Source: Turritopsis dohrnii (Eukaryota > Cnidaria > Hydrozoa > Anthoathecata > Oceaniidae). From it: a DNA stretch of 64,000 bases. Position numbers and translations under genes: made by a program. Below the pieces are notes generated by a model. That model saw nothing but the letters and a program-made list of their open reading frames with translations, did not search any database and was not told the DNA's origin. The stretch covers positions 831,427 to 895,426 of the forward strand of contig BQMF02000139.1 in NCBI GenBank assembly GCA_027922465.2, given 5' to 3'. Below, piece by piece: positions 1 through 12,875 of the stretch (positions within the stretch are counted from its first letter, which is position 1; each line of letters starts with the position of its first letter).

Positions 1-249
1 TTACTTAAATTCCATGGTTAACAGGGTACACCATATGAAAGTAAGATATTGGATTTTGAATCCCAAAAGGAGAAATGCAAATGCAAGCAAATGCAAATCA
101 ATCATATCATTTTTGGATATAAAACAAAATCATATGAAAAAGTCTAGTCAATATTCAAACTAGCAATCAGAAGTATTTCCATCTATTGCTGTACATTATA
201 CAGTCCATACATACTAAAGCAAAACTGTAAACACAACAAAATACTTCCT

Positions 250-1178
250 ATTTGGATTTCTGCGAAAGCAAGAAATACTTTAAAACCGGCTTTGTTTTTC
301 TTTTTTTTTTTCTGCTGTCCAAACCTAGCGGTTTTTTGAAATCTCGTGCGAATGTTTACACGAAGCCAAAGTCAAAGTCACGCATTTCAGTCGAAGAAAA
401 AACTCACAACAAATAACCAACCAAAAGGATCCCAAAGCAGCTTTAGTCAGTAAAATTAGAAGCACATTTCCAAAACTGAAGACGAAGAATAGAATTTGTA
501 GCAGTAATTTATTATTATCTTACATTATATTATTATGATTCAATGGAGATTTTTCGTTTCGTTTTATAAATAGAATGTTTTTGTGACTAATGTCTGAGAT
601 TTTTTCTAAAAAAAGATCAATGTTCGTTTCAAATGTGGGCTGTAATGTTTTTTAAGCTCATGATGCGTACAGCTCAGCTTAAGTTCCATCTCAGCTCCAA
701 ATGTCTGCCTGCTCAGCATCACTTTTTATATCTTTAGCTTGTATAATGCTTTGAAATGCAGTATTGTTTTTTGTCGGTGATCAGTAGTTTTTAGGTTATC
801 AATGTCTATAATTATGGACAGCCTTCCTAATTTTGATATATAATTCGAAACACTTCACATCCTGTAAAAAACATTCAACTTTCAGTTTTGTATTTTTCAT
901 GATCAAAATTTGTGTTTACTTTTTTGTTTGAAATTAGTCCATTGGTAATTAGGAAGATTGATAGCAATCTTTAATGTTTGAAGTATGTATATGATATACT
1001 CACGTAATTACTTTGAAATCAGAAATGATCAATGTACACTTAACATTATTCTGTATACTTTATTCCAAAATAAAGTAAGTATTTTTCATTCAGATGTTAA
1101 TAAATATAGGTCTGGTGGTATATATAGTTTAAAGTTTTTGTAGTGTCAATTATGCTTTCATGAAGCTCTGGGGAGTAC
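250..1178. repeat. Old dispersed repeat, copy 1
   Basis: This stretch shares ordered blocks with 1900-2800 and with 22250-23600. Shared blocks include cctagcggttttttg near 325, the acagctcagctt...ctcagctcca stretch near 670, acagccttccta near 820, and an aggaagattg...gatatactcacgtaatta block near 950. Divergence is high and no reading frame survives. It is probably a decayed transposon or a duplicated segment; the family is not recognised. Confidence 0.5.
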
Positions 1179-1187
1179 GTACACTTG

Positions 1188-1425
1188 GGTCAGTGCAAGA
1201 TTCCATATCGCAAAACCAGATCTAAGAGTAAGTTTATCTAACAATTTCAGACCATCAAATCTTTATGGTTAAAACCTTGTTACATTTGTTTGGGATGACG
1301 AGTATTTGGTCACGTGATGACTCGTTCTTCCAAACACTTTTAAGAGACTTTTCACCGAGAAGTTTGAATTGTTAGATAAACATACTCTCAGATCTGGTTT
1401 TACGGTATGGAATCTTTCACTGACC
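1188..1425. mobile_element. 238-bp Mutator-like MITE with 9-bp target duplication
   Basis: A short non-coding element whose two ends are long inverted repeats of about 70 bp, starting GGTCAGTG and running through a shared AAAACCAGATCT block to a shared gtttatctaacaatt block. It is bounded on both sides by a perfect 9-bp direct repeat, GTACACTTG (1179-1187 and 1426-1434). A 9-bp duplication with long TIRs is the hallmark of Mutator/MULE elements. The superfamily call is an inference from structure, since no transposase is present. Confidence 0.75.
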
Positions 1426-1434
1426 GTACACTTG

Positions 1435-4400
1435 TAGTGTGATAATTCTTTTCTAACTAAAAAGTTGCAACTTCAGAAGTTTTGAGTCAAAGAGCTATGT
1501 GTTTGTATTAGGGGAAAATGTTTCAATGTTTAAGCCTTTCTAGATACGAAAGAATTTTTTTGTTTCTTGTTTGGGTTGTAATACTTTAACACCTTTTTCT
1601 CCTCAGCTCTGCACCACTTTTGCTTGATGATTGTTTAGCTAAGATATACTGACAATGCCCCCATTTACGAATGATCTTCCTAATCACGATTGTTAATGAA
1701 CAATTACGCTGTGTTCAATTTTTACGTGCTGTGTGGACCCGTGTATGTAGTGTTAATGTCGTATTGTATTGTTAGTCACAGTTGATATGTTTCTTTGTAG
1801 TTGAACGTTTTTATTTGCTCATGTTATCTGTTGTGAATTTGTTCCTGTTTGTATGTGGCTTGTGTGTGGGTCGAGCGTCAGTATAAAATACGTATTTATT
1901 ATTATGTTATGTTTGTTGATTTGTTTGTTGATGTTTTTTCTATAATCGCGTTTTGTTTTGTAATGTAGCCCTGATCATCATCCTGGCAAATTGAAATGTT
2001 CTGTGTATAAATTCAAATTACTGTACTATTAGTAACACAATACAAAATTTTGGTAAATTTTGGTATAAATTTATAGAGCATATACTTTTAATGATCAAGA
2101 TCTTTGATTATTTTTTGTATTTGCAACATTGGGAATTCTGTTTGTATGTAATTAAGAAGATTGGAAGTACATATCAAATGTTTAAAGCATATTACATGAT
2201 TTTCATACGTAATCACTGTGATATCAGAAAAGATCAATATAAACTTAATCGTATGTTGTATACCCAAAATAAACAATGTTTCATGTCATTCAGATGTATA
2301 TATGCAATAAAGTTTTACATAGTACACTTTCGGCATGCCTTGTAAAGATCATTCAACCTTTTCGAATTTCTAAAAGAATTTTTATAAACTTTTCTTCTAT
2401 TGTGTTAGATTAAATTAGGTCATTTTGGGTTGATTGTTATGTCATGCGTATCTTTTATATGTAATTTGTGTATTGTTTATGTAATTATAAAAGTACTTTT
2501 TACATTTCTCACTCTCATTCAAACATTCAAAAGAGTCAACATATAATTTCAAATCATTTAGTCATGAAAATTTTCACTGGTAGCACACCTTTGGCCAGCT
2601 GTTTGAACATATTTAACTTCAAAATTTCAATAACAAATCTCATTTTAATTTGTGTGTCACAATCCCCACCTATCTTTCAAGTTTCAAGAATGTTATTGTT
2701 AGTCTTCCATTTTCATACTTCAGCTGATTTTTCAGAAATCCTTCTGCCCGTAAGGGCATCTTGTTCAAACTATAATGGAGATGACTATAAACAGGACAGC
2801 TGAATCCATGCGACATATTCAGTTTTGTACGTTCATCAAAAGTTATTAACTTTCCTACCAAAAAGCACACAATACAAACAGTTTATAAGATTTATGCAGT
2901 TTCTCTTTTTTCTTATCACTTGATCTTCTGGGTATTTGTTGCCAATTTTCATTTCCTTTTATCTTAACTGTTTTATGTCTTTTTATTGTAAGTACAAGCA
3001 ATTATATTGAGCTGTATATAAGTAAGATTTCAATCTGAATATTTTTTAACCTGAACAAGCATCTGGCCTTTTCAACAGAAATAACCGTCCATATGTTTTA
3101 GGAAAAACACAGGATTTCAAAGAAAACACTTTGAGCTAAAACCAATTATCGTTCTACTACTTTAGGCACGAGAGCTGTACTGTTCAAACAGACGGAAGAA
3201 CGAAAGAATTACTGCTAAGCTACGATTAGGGCTATGGGTGTCGAACTACCGTAGAATCGGGACTTGAGCTGTATCTGTATCGATATAGCTCAAAACTGTT
3301 AGTTATAACTCGTATCATCATAGATCAGAAGGGGCCGTTTTTTGAGCTGTAAGGAAGAACAATGAGGCAGTGGGGTTTGCAGTTATAGCTTACCTAAACT
3401 TTGCGAGTCAAATGGGGCGCCAACAAATAACGCGCTAATCCATGAAAAATGTATTAGACAGATTTTTGAGTAGTGACGGCGTCACGTCGCGTGATAATAA
3501 CGACGTAAAAAATCGACGAAAATAACAGGAGAACGGCCGTAACTCATTTAGTAACCATTCTCTTGACGAATTTTACTACAGCTTGAGCCGCATGAGTTGT
3601 ACCCTGCGTCCGCCCCTGCTTTGATTATTTAATGTCCGATCTAAATATATCTCATCGAGACCAAAAACACAAATTTGTATGAGTTGAATAACGTATCACA
3701 TTTCTTTCTAATGGATTCATCGAACGAAAGTCGCCTCAACTAAATATCAAGGTAAACGCTATAAAAGAAAACCTTGCGTTTCCACAACAATCAATTAAAT
3801 CCTTTTCATTATAAGTCAGGAGATTTTTGTGGCACCAATCAATTACATACGGTTTACGTTCTGTTCTTACAGGCTTACGTGTTTGGTTAATCACGCAGGC
3901 GAACCTTTTCTACCAAGTAAGTGATCCACAAATGAGGTTAAATGAAGATCTAATGCCAAGCAGTTGCTGATTACTAAAAATAAAAGTATAAAAAGTTCTA
4001 ATTAATTCCATTTAACAAAATTCAGACCTTAAACGTGAATTATAATTTTAACTTTCATTTTATACCTGAAGGGAAAATAGTTACTGAATCTCTCAATTTT
4101 GTAGTGCCGGGTGATTCAATATTGGTCAACTAAACCTTAAATTTATCATCCTGAATAAGGTAAAATTCAGTTCCTGGAAATCCATATAAATATTTCTTTT
4201 TCTCCAGTTACAAAAGAAATCTGAAGTAAATTGTATTGAACTTTGTTCGACTTTCAAATACTTTTCATAATGGCACAAAATTGTAGAAACTGACGACTAA
4301 ATATTTGCTTTTGATATTTGACAATTTTCCTAATTGAGAACACGAATCAAATCCAATTGTCGTAAATTAAAAACACTACACGTTCCATACTGTTAATCAA

Positions 4401-4899
4401 GCTAAAGACATTTCTGCAGATGAGCATGGATGCATCTGCTCATTGACCGGAATCTTTCTGGATTCCGAATTGGGAAAATTGCTGATCATCGTTGGTCATC
4501 AGGCATCATCGTTTCCTGAATGACTTTTTTTAAATGAGCCTGAATCCAATCTACCAAGAAAAAACCAACACTTAAAGGTAACAAGTTCGCTAAATTGCAA
4601 GATTTTGGGCAGAGGCATCCATAAGTATACAAACAATTCCAGCTTGTCACAAAAAAGTTTTCACAGTATGCAAATGATCCCTTAAATAAAATTCCACAAG
4701 GCAGAATAAAGCAACCTGTCTTGATGAGAGAGACTCCTGGATGGGGAAGCAATTTGTTACAAGGGATAGAACTTTCCCTTGTGGATACTTCTTTCCATAC
4801 TGATAATGAAAATATTAATATTATTAATATTTATCCGTACTTAAAAAGGCAAGTAAAATATATTACCTTATATAAATTGCTTGCAGGAGAATTAATTAC
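1435..4899. other. Non-coding intergenic stretch with old repeats
   Basis: No convincing gene. 1900-2800 contains a second diverged copy of the dispersed repeat seen at 250-1178: aagattggaagtacatatca near 2157, and ctgcccgtaagggcatcttg near 2744, which is also found near 23553. The rest is AT-rich unique sequence. Near 3470-3530 there is a short GACGTC/ACGTCG-rich patch. The small open frames in this region overlap on both strands and have no recognisable domain. Confidence 0.6.
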
Positions 4900-4903
4900 A
4901 TAA

Positions 4904-6993
4904 GGGTCATTCCATGTCAAATGAGAAAGGCCATGTCACCCACCCCTTCAGAATTTGCTCATTTTTGGTATGCGAGCTTGTGTCAATGAGAGAAACTGCT
5001 CCGGAGGTTTTGACCTGAAAATTGGTACCTGACCATTTATGAAGGTGAGGAATCCAAAAATCATAGTAAGAAAAGTCAATTTCAAGTGCATCATACTCTA
5101 ATTCCAGATTTAAAATTGAGATCAGATAATTTCTATGACAATCAACGGTCCCGGAGAAAAATGCAATAAATTCTGCCAAACATATAGGAAAAATTTTGCC
5201 AAAGTTATCTACATACATAAAGCTACTAATATATTGAAAATTGCTTTGGTTATATTTTCCTAACTTAAATAAATGGCTTTCCAAATTTCCCTATTTTTAA
5301 CAAAAAATGTTGAAAAAACATCAACGCCTTATAGTAACTCAACTTTATAATCAAGATAATTCCTCTTAGATAACATTGATAAAATCTCGATTACCCTATC
5401 TGAGATTTGACTTCATCTGATTGTAAATGATTGATACAATACAATAAAGAAAGAAAAAGTAAGAGTAAACTTAAAACCAGACGAAGCCATTGTTGTAGGT
5501 GACTTCGCCAAAAATTATTCTTTTGTAGTGCAAGATGAAATTCAAGGAATGCATTGGAACAATTCACAATGTTCCAATTGCTATTTACTATACAGATGGT
5601 GAACAGCCTAAATCTCATTCCATTTTTTCATCTCCGGTGATTTAAATGATGATGTCGATTTTGCACATGTCGTAGTTGGTGAGACAGTCTTTGTTGTCAA
5701 AAGCTTTTTGGTTAAGGATTTGTGACATGTTCACTATTTTTCTGATGGTTGTGCTGCACACTAAAAAAACTGTAGAGACTTTTTAAATCTTTGCAACCAT
5801 AAGAATGACTTTGGTGTAGATGGAACATGATCATTCTTTGCAACCAGTCATGGAAAGTCGCCTTGCGATGGAATTGGTGGAATACTTAAAAGGCTAACAG
5901 CTAGTCTAAAGAGACCTACTTCCAAACAAATACTTACGCCGTGGATATTTTTAACTTTTGTGACAAGGAGATTACTTCTGTGACATTTATTTTCATTTCA
6001 TGCAACGATATTGACACATCACGCTCCCTTATGTCCAATTCCTATCTGGATAGTAAGTCTGTTTACAGTTTCAAGGAGGCAATATAACATTCACCCAAAA
6101 GATCGGGACAATATCTTGAATTTATGGGAAAAATTTTATGTCTTAAACAATATATGTGTTCTATCAATATCCATTAGGTTATTAGTATATTTGATCTGCT
6201 TTGGAATTGTGCACCCACTAATTGAGAATAGTTTTGAAATTTATAATTCTCAATAAAATTCGGTAGTACAGAAAATGAACTTTTCCCCATTCTTCTTTAA
6301 AAAGAAGTGAAATAGTCTTGAAAATTCTTAACTTTACCTTTTAACATTTATGTACCCTTGATCTGACTTGTCTTGAGTTACTATAAGGTGTTGATTAGTA
6401 ATTTCAATTCAAAAAAGTATGTTTTTTCAACATTTTTGATCAAAAATAGGGAAAATTGGAAAAACATTTATTTGAGTTAGAAAAATATAACCAAAGCAAT
6501 TTTCAATATATTAGTAGCTTTCTATATGTAGATAACTTTGGCAAAAAATGTTTTCCCTATATGTGGGGCAGAATTTGTTATTGCATTTTTAAAATCATTT
6601 TTTGACTTTCATAGAAATTATCTGATCTCAATTTTAAATCTGGAATTAGAGTATGATGCACTTGAAATTGACTTTTCTTACTATGATTTTTGGATTCTTC
6701 ACCTTCGAAAATGGTCAGGTACCAATTTTCAGGTCAATACCTCCAGTAGAACAAATTTAATTGCTAAAAGACCGACGTCCAGGAACCAGAAAAATATGCG
6801 GCGCTGAGAAAATAAGCTGAAGAAGGGGCTGGGACCGAGTGTCTATATCTCTGGAACCGCTGGAGGTATTGAGCTGAAATTTGGTACAGGAGTTTCTCTC
6901 ATTGATACAAGCTCATATACCAAAAATGAGCAAATTCTAAAGGGATGGGTGACATTTTCTATTTTTTGTGGTTGATTTCACATGGAATGGCCC
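4904..6993 (+). mobile_element. 2.1-kb DNA transposon with decayed DDE-type transposase
   Basis: Inverted ends read GGGTCATTCCATGT on the left and ACATGGAATGGCCC on the right, with an ATAA direct repeat on each side (4900-4903, 6994-6997). Inverted similarity extends inward for about 500 bp: the caggtaccaattttc and tgagcaaattct blocks occur on both arms. The interior, on the + strand at about 5470-5990, holds a transposase remnant broken by stops and shifts. The superfamily is not certain. Confidence 0.7.
5470..5990 (+). pseudogene. Transposase remnant in the 2.1-kb element
   Basis: The + strand translates to VVGDFAKNYSFVVQDEIQG followed by MHWNNSQCSNC, then after stops HYFSDGCAAH, NLCNHKNDFGVDG, and FFATSHGKSPCDGIGG followed by LKRLTA. 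These blocks match, from memory of the family, a widespread animal transposase whose acidic residues sit in the GDFAENYS, FSDG and HGKGPCDG motifs. At least four in-frame stops and shifts show it is dead. I do not assign a superfamily name. Confidence 0.65.
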
Positions 6994-6997
6994 ATAA

Positions 6998-8070
6998 CAA
7001 ATTTTTGCAAATTCAACCTAAGAAAAACGGATTTGCGGGAGTTACTTTTGCGAATTTGCCAACAATCTCGAAATTTGCGGGACAAACTTGAGCGACTCAA
7101 AGACAAACTCGAAAAAATCAAATTTATCCTTTTATCCTTTTACTCATCATCATTTTCATTATCGAGAATATCAAAAGTATTCCTATATCTGTGCAATTTT
7201 AAGAATCTCCCTCAATATTACCTGTGCCGTCAAGAAAAAAGTCCTGAATACTACTACTAATGATGTAATAGGGATAGATTGAAAAGTAAAATATTACGTC
7301 TTCTTGTTTCGGGGTCCATTATTTCCAGTTCATCATTCTGTGGTCTGCAGATACAATTCACTTCCCCTATACGTGTATATATAATTTGGAAAAGAATTTG
7401 CACTAAAAATGAGAGAAAGCTTATTAATTGTAGGGGAAATTTTTGTGATTTCATGGCAAAATTACAAAAATAAATCCCACAATTAATAGTGCTGCAAGAA
7501 ATTTTCCTCTAGCATTTATAATACGAATGAGGTAGTATAATTTTGTGTTTGTGATTTAATGTTCTTTTCTTCATTTTTGTCTTATGAGCTGATGCGTGTT
7601 GTTGCTACTGTAATTATGTTTACATTTACTACATTTACATTTGCCTTACATATTTTTTAACACTTTCTCCAATTTAATAACTTGTAACATATTAACCTTA
7701 ATATAATAACTATAATATAACTTCTTGTTTATATATAATACACTTACGATTCAGCGATTCAGAAAGGTCTTTTTTGTTCATTCAAAATTTCAAGCTACAA
7801 AATTGAAGTGTTTAACAGTACAAGAACACAATAAATTCAGTAAGAATCACCTAGTCTTCCCTTAAGGCATGTAAGAATGTTTTGAAGAAAAGGAAAACAT
7901 AACTTTGAGTGTCATGAGATAAATAAACTATGCAACTTACCTGACTTTTTCTCTCTCCTAAATTTTTATCCCATCCAATTACGATAAATGGTTGTTAATG
8001 TCTTGATTCAATACACTTCAATGTAAGTTTATACTGTTGTATTATCGCATTTATAAAACCTAATTCGACT
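6998..8070. other. AT-rich non-coding stretch
   Basis: 7000-7120 has repeated aaatttgcgggac/gcgaatttgcc motifs typical of decayed MITE DNA. The rest is AT-rich with no supported gene. Short open frames near 6982-7473 overlap each other and lack domains. Confidence 0.5.
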
Positions 8071-8074
8071 GTGT

Positions 8075-8747
8075 TTTTTAGCTACTGAAGTGTACAAGGC
8101 TAAAAAAGGCCTTTCTCCTGATATCGTTGCAGAGATTTTTGACTTTCGTGTTCCCACTTACGAGTTAAGAGGAACCCGCGAGAATAATAACATTAATCCA
8201 AAAAATGTTCAGTGGGGAACAGAAACCGTATCATACTTAGCCCCTAAAATATGGTCTTTAGTGCCATTAGAAATACAGGAATCTTCTAGCATTAATGAAT
8301 TTAAGCAGAAAATCAAAACTTGGGTACCGCAAACTGTTCTTGCAGGTTATGCAAAACATACATCCAAAACGTGGGATACGTGTAGCTTCAGAAACCTTTC
8401 CATGTGGTCTAATATCTGTCTGCTGTTTTTATTAATATTTATTGTTGTATATATTTTAAGTATTTTGTATTTTAATCATTATTATTCTTTAGCGTAACCA
8501 TCCAATTAGACATATACTTAAGATTTTAATTTCTCACTAAGCGGTAACCTTATCCAAGAGACCTTGGGATGGGTCGAGTTTACAAATTCAATTTTTGGTT
8601 TGGAAAGTTGTGCTATTTTAACCGACTGTTGACTTCAATTAGCATTATTGCTATTTTATTTTCTAAGGAGTTTATTTTAGTTTGATTGTATATATTCCAC
8701 ATTTGTCAACATTAAAGAAAGAATAAATAAAATAAAATAAATAATAA
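8075..8747 (+). mobile_element. 5'-truncated LINE, 3' end with A-rich tail
   Basis: The last part of a non-LTR retrotransposon ORF2. From about 8087 the frame reads YKAKKGLSPDIVAEIF, then YLAPKIWSLVP, FKQKIKTWVP. After a one-base shift near 8333 it reads CSCRLCKTYIQNVGYV and a stop. The KIKxW.P..C.CRLCKTYI ending is the conserved C-terminal tail of a group of CR1/L2-like LINEs. An untranslated region follows, ending in aaataaaataaaataaataa near 8740. Truncation at the 5' side is usual for target-primed insertions. Confidence 0.75.
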
Positions 8748-8778
8748 TGGTAAAAGATGTTATAAAGCTCTTCCAGCT

Positions 8779-9437
8779 TTGCACGCTTTTTCCGGGAATG
8801 ATTATACAAGCGCATTTTACGGAATCGGCAAAATCAAAGCGCTAAAAACCATGCTGAATTCCAAGGAGTACACAAAGATCTTTGGTAAGATAGGAAGCAG
8901 TGACTCCTTTACATTAAAACCAAAACATTTTCCAATTGTTGAACGGTTTGTCTGTGAATTGTACGGCGCTGATTGTGATACAGTCAATCAAGCCCGATGC
9001 ATTAAATTCTATTCTAATTCGAAAGCGGCTGACCCAGAGAAGTTGCCTCCGACAAGTGACGCTTTGTTGTGTCATTGTAAACGCGTGGTACACGTAACAA
9101 CAATGGTAAAAAAATCCCTTGTTAATTTACCACACATTCCTAGTCCTGATAGTTATGGATGGGTGGTGAAGGATGGGAAACTAGAGATACAGTGGAGGTA
9201 TTGCAGTTGATTTCGTGCGGTTGTCGTAAATCTGGCTGCAAAACGATTGTTTGTGCTTGCAAGTCTCATGGATTGGTTTGTACAGACTTGTGCAAGTGCA
9301 ACAATTGTGAGTACTGGGATACAAACGATGACGGCGGTAATGAAGTTGAAGACAACGATGATGATTTGCTTGAAGATGACGCCATTTCTGATGACGAACA
9401 TGACGGCGTCTCTGACTTGGAATTTAGCGATTATTAA
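8779..9437 (+). pseudogene. Frameshifted gene fragment with C-terminal CXC (TSO1/tesmin-like) domain
   Basis: The first frame (to about 9200) starts HAFSGNDYTSAFYGIGKIKALK and contains LPPTSDALLCHCKR. This matches a family of uncharacterised animal proteins with an HAxTGCDTTSAFYGKGK motif, often found in many copies. After a shift near 9195-9205 the next frame carries LISCGCRKSGCKTIVCAC then GLVCTDLCKCNNC, a Cys-rich CXC repeat as in TSO1/tesmin proteins, and an acidic tail (DDDLLEDDAISDDEHD) to a stop at 9435-9437. In the HAFSGND motif the usual Cys of TGCD is Asn. No promoter or introns are seen. It is probably the 3' half of a mobile or multicopy gene. The function is unknown. Confidence 0.6.
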
Positions 9438-9439
9438 TA

Positions 9440-12400
9440 TTCTTGTAAACGTTTTATTTCTGGGAAAATTTGTTGTCAAAATTAAACAAATGTCAAATTT
9501 CTTTATTGGTAGATCATCCTAATTTGTCTTCAGTTATCAAGCTGCTGTATTACAGTGTTACTGAAGCTACTCGCTAGTCCCCGATCGTACAAGATAAGTG
9601 ATCCAACGAAGTCCGGTCAAGTGATTCGTGTTCTATAGGGTCATATTAATCATTTACAGGCAATAAGAATTTGCCACCAAGTTTTCCAGTAAAATGTGGC
9701 CACCAGCTGACTGTCTATTCTTGTTGATAACTTTTAGCAGCGTTTCTCTCCCAGAATGCACTGCGTTAAAATAAAGGGTGGGGAGAGGGCGCATTAAAAC
9801 AAATAATTTATTTATTCATTGAAGAGAAATCTTTATATTTATTTCGTCAGACACAAATGATGTATTTTCCAAAAATCAGCGTTGTGCTTTAAACTTTCTG
9901 CTTTTGAACTGAAAACTTTAAAGTTAGTAACAACGGGCGCATAACTGGGGCGTGAACAACTGCGATCTTACACACACACGGACGGACGGACCGGACGGAC
10001 CAATGATATATATATTTCACTAGATGTCTAACTCCCGTAAAAACGCTATCAAAAGAGTGAGGCCGAAAAAAAATTGGCAGCCATTATAAATAGTGGCAAA
10101 AAATGTAAACAGTGTGCAGTGTAATGGGCGAAAAAGTGAAAGAATTAGCAATAACATGAGTTATGATCTTGTATGTTTATTTATTTTGATGAAAAAATAG
10201 TTGTTGAACTTAATACGAACTACGATTATAAAAACAAAAGGCAATAAGTTCGAAAATTATGCAGCTGTCGTTATTTTCATGTCTATAGGTAGGTTCGCTC
10301 TGGAAGAAACTGATGTGTATATAAATGTTTTTGGCTAACTTCAGCATATGGCATGTCAGGCATAAAAACAAGCTCTCATCTTCGAAATCAAAATTGCATT
10401 TTTATTGATGACAAATCTGATACTAATTGTCAAAATGTGCCCCTGTTCCATCACAAGTGATGCTGTGGCCTATCAGATTACTGATTACTGAATACTAATT
10501 TATAAACTTCTTTTGCAAGTGAATATAAAGTTGTGATGCTGGTTTACAAAACCAAAATTTACAAAACCCTTGACTTGGATGCGTGTTTCCTGTGGTTCAC
10601 TATGACAACGTTGTGATTAGCCCAATATACATAATTAAATCTGATGATCCATGTTAGCAATATTGATGCTTTAGTTCCCAGTATCGATTTGGAGATATGG
10701 AAACAACAAATCAAGATTGGTTATTATTTCCAATGGGAAAAGTAGTAGATGGGAATTCACATTTTGTCAATATATTGGTTGTTTGTTTGAGAACTATGTT
10801 AAGAAGATTGAAACAATTCCCAAAGAGAAGCTGCTGTGTTAAAATATTAACATAAATGCATGTGATGAAATTTGAAATGTGTCCACCTGAGAAGAGCCAT
10901 ATGTTTCCTGATAGAATGTTACGCGTGGTTTGTTTTGATTTGGAAATTTTGCAACCGCCAATTTGTTTTTTTATTTTGAGTTTTGTCTATCATTTTACTT
11001 AGCTTCTACCTTGGTTTATTTATCTAGCATTTATCCAGTTTATCTTTGTCTAGTCATGGTTTTCTCATCCTATGCTAATTTTCCCCTGGCCACAGTTTCG
11101 TTTATATTCTATGATTGATTGATATATACATATTATTTAGTTTTTTTTCTATATAGTCTTGTTTACAAGTGTTGAAATATATTTGTTCGAAATCAGTAAA
11201 TCTGCAGTTCTTTTTGTGGGAAGTTTCCCGGGGCCTTTTGGTGGCGTTTAATGAATGTGGTATCGGGAATTTGAAGATGGAATGGCATTAAATTTCCAAT
11301 ATGGTTTTGAATCACTAAAACTGAAAAGTATATAATCTCTTGGGAGAAAGTGTTTACTGCACATACAGGAATGTTTTGTTGGTGAATCTTTCTCTTAAAT
11401 AAAGCTCATTTATTCATTTGGCACATAATTTCCGATCAGAAACGCATAAAATGGATATCATCATCATTCCTATCATTAAAGTGAAAACTGGCTATAATAG
11501 AATCAGTGAATCTGGTCAGTTCAGAATCTTTTATGCAAGGCGATAAGGTCCGGCAGCATACAACACACTTCTTTGTGAATAAGATCGCCAAGTACTTGGA
11601 CATAATAAAGCTGGTTCCCCTAAATATCTTCATTGACATCTTGATTTTGTCCTAAACATTTTCATGGTTTGTTGATTATAGCTGAAGCAAAAGATGTATC
11701 AATAATATGCCAATGACATTTGTGCCAGTGAGACACTTCAAAACTCATATCAATGTCACTTCATTCTTCACTCCTTGGTAGCAGATCGAACTTATTAAAA
11801 CTTTTGACTAAAAACTGATTAACTATCCATTAGTTGCTTCCAAACACCTGAGGAAAGTATATGGTAAAGTAAAAGCAAATGGAAAATCTTTGTTGTGTTT
11901 TGACATTATCAATTATTTTTTTTCTGTAATCTCGTGTTCATCCCTTGTAACAAGTTCACTGTAATTGCACCAGTAAGCTGTTCTCTAGGATAAACTAATT
12001 GTTGGTTTGAATAGAGAACAATAGTAAATTCTGTCACTCTTTCCAATATAGCAACTTTCATTCTTCAAAATGGAAAAGAACAAATTAATTAATATTTCAG
12101 TTGGATAGAACACTCTATTACTGAAATCACAACATACTTTTGTTGATAACATGATTTTTAGCAAAGTTTAGAAAGTAATTTTTTAATCATTTGGAGGAAT
12201 ACGATATGATAGCAAACAAATTCATTAACTCAGTTGGTATGTTGGTAACGGACCAAACAATCATGGTATATGTATTAAACTAAAACAAAGTTGATCTTCT
12301 TAAACCTCTTAATAATAACCACATATATGTCTGTTACAAAGATATCACACATTCTACAGATTTCTAAATTATTAAACAAAAGACACAAAAACCTATAGGA

Positions 12401-12540
12401 ACACTTACATGGAGAAGGAAATGCCATTATCCAAAATCCCAATGACAGTATATCAAAATTATGTATCCTTATTCCAATGTCATATAAGGTTATGAATACA
12501 AAGTGATTGCAAATTCAAAATTACTGATCGTGCGACTGGT
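9440..12540. other. Non-coding stretch downstream of the arrestin gene
   Basis: No supported gene in about 3.1 kb. A short (GGAC)n-like run occurs near 9980-10000 (acacacacggacggacggac). The stretch 9600-9790 contains a tcgctagtccccgatcgtac block and a tggggagagggcgcat block that look like worn repeat DNA. The 67-codon open frame at 11436-11639 has no recognisable domain. The remainder is AT-rich unique sequence. Confidence 0.5.
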
Positions 12541-12815
12541 TGCGAATTTATTTAAGTTACAATAAATATTAATCCTAAATACTTAATAAAAAATAATTCC
12601 TTACTATCAATAAATATTATGCACATGCAATATACTGGTTTTTCATGTAGGGAAGGGAAAAGCTGAATAAAATATAAAAGGTTGAGTACAAAATGAAGAA
12701 CACTAAATATTTCTCTTCATACTCAAGGGAAACAAAATAAAAGTCTGTTCAAAAGAAGAAGGTGTGAAGGTGCCACTAAGAACTACTCCATTGGAGGCAT
12801 GTCAACAGCATCTTC

Positions 12816-12875
12816 TTAGGGTGTAGCTGCTCTGGATTCCTCCTTTTCTTGGACTCTTTGTTCATTCTCTGGTAT
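12816..12875 (-). CDS. Candidate terminal exon of the arrestin gene
   Basis: The minus strand has an acceptor (attatag|ATA) followed by 19 open codons rich in Glu, Gln and Arg and a TAA. This frame is used only if the upstream exon ends in phase 0. If the upstream phase is 1, the exon gives four codons and a TGA. On the minus strand an AATAAA-type signal lies about 270 bp downstream (the + strand reads tttatt near 12547). Splice-site quality is good, but the exon is too short for homology, so the assignment rests on position. Confidence 0.4.
   Translation of the reverse strand: MPENEQRVQEKEESRAATP

Noticed and set aside
2088..2870. Several 60-110 codon frames on both strands
   Set aside because: They overlap each other, have no domain, and lie in an old dispersed repeat.
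9159..9437. Separate metallothionein-like Cys-rich protein
   Set aside because: The Cys pattern is a CXC domain and is the frameshifted continuation of the preceding frame.
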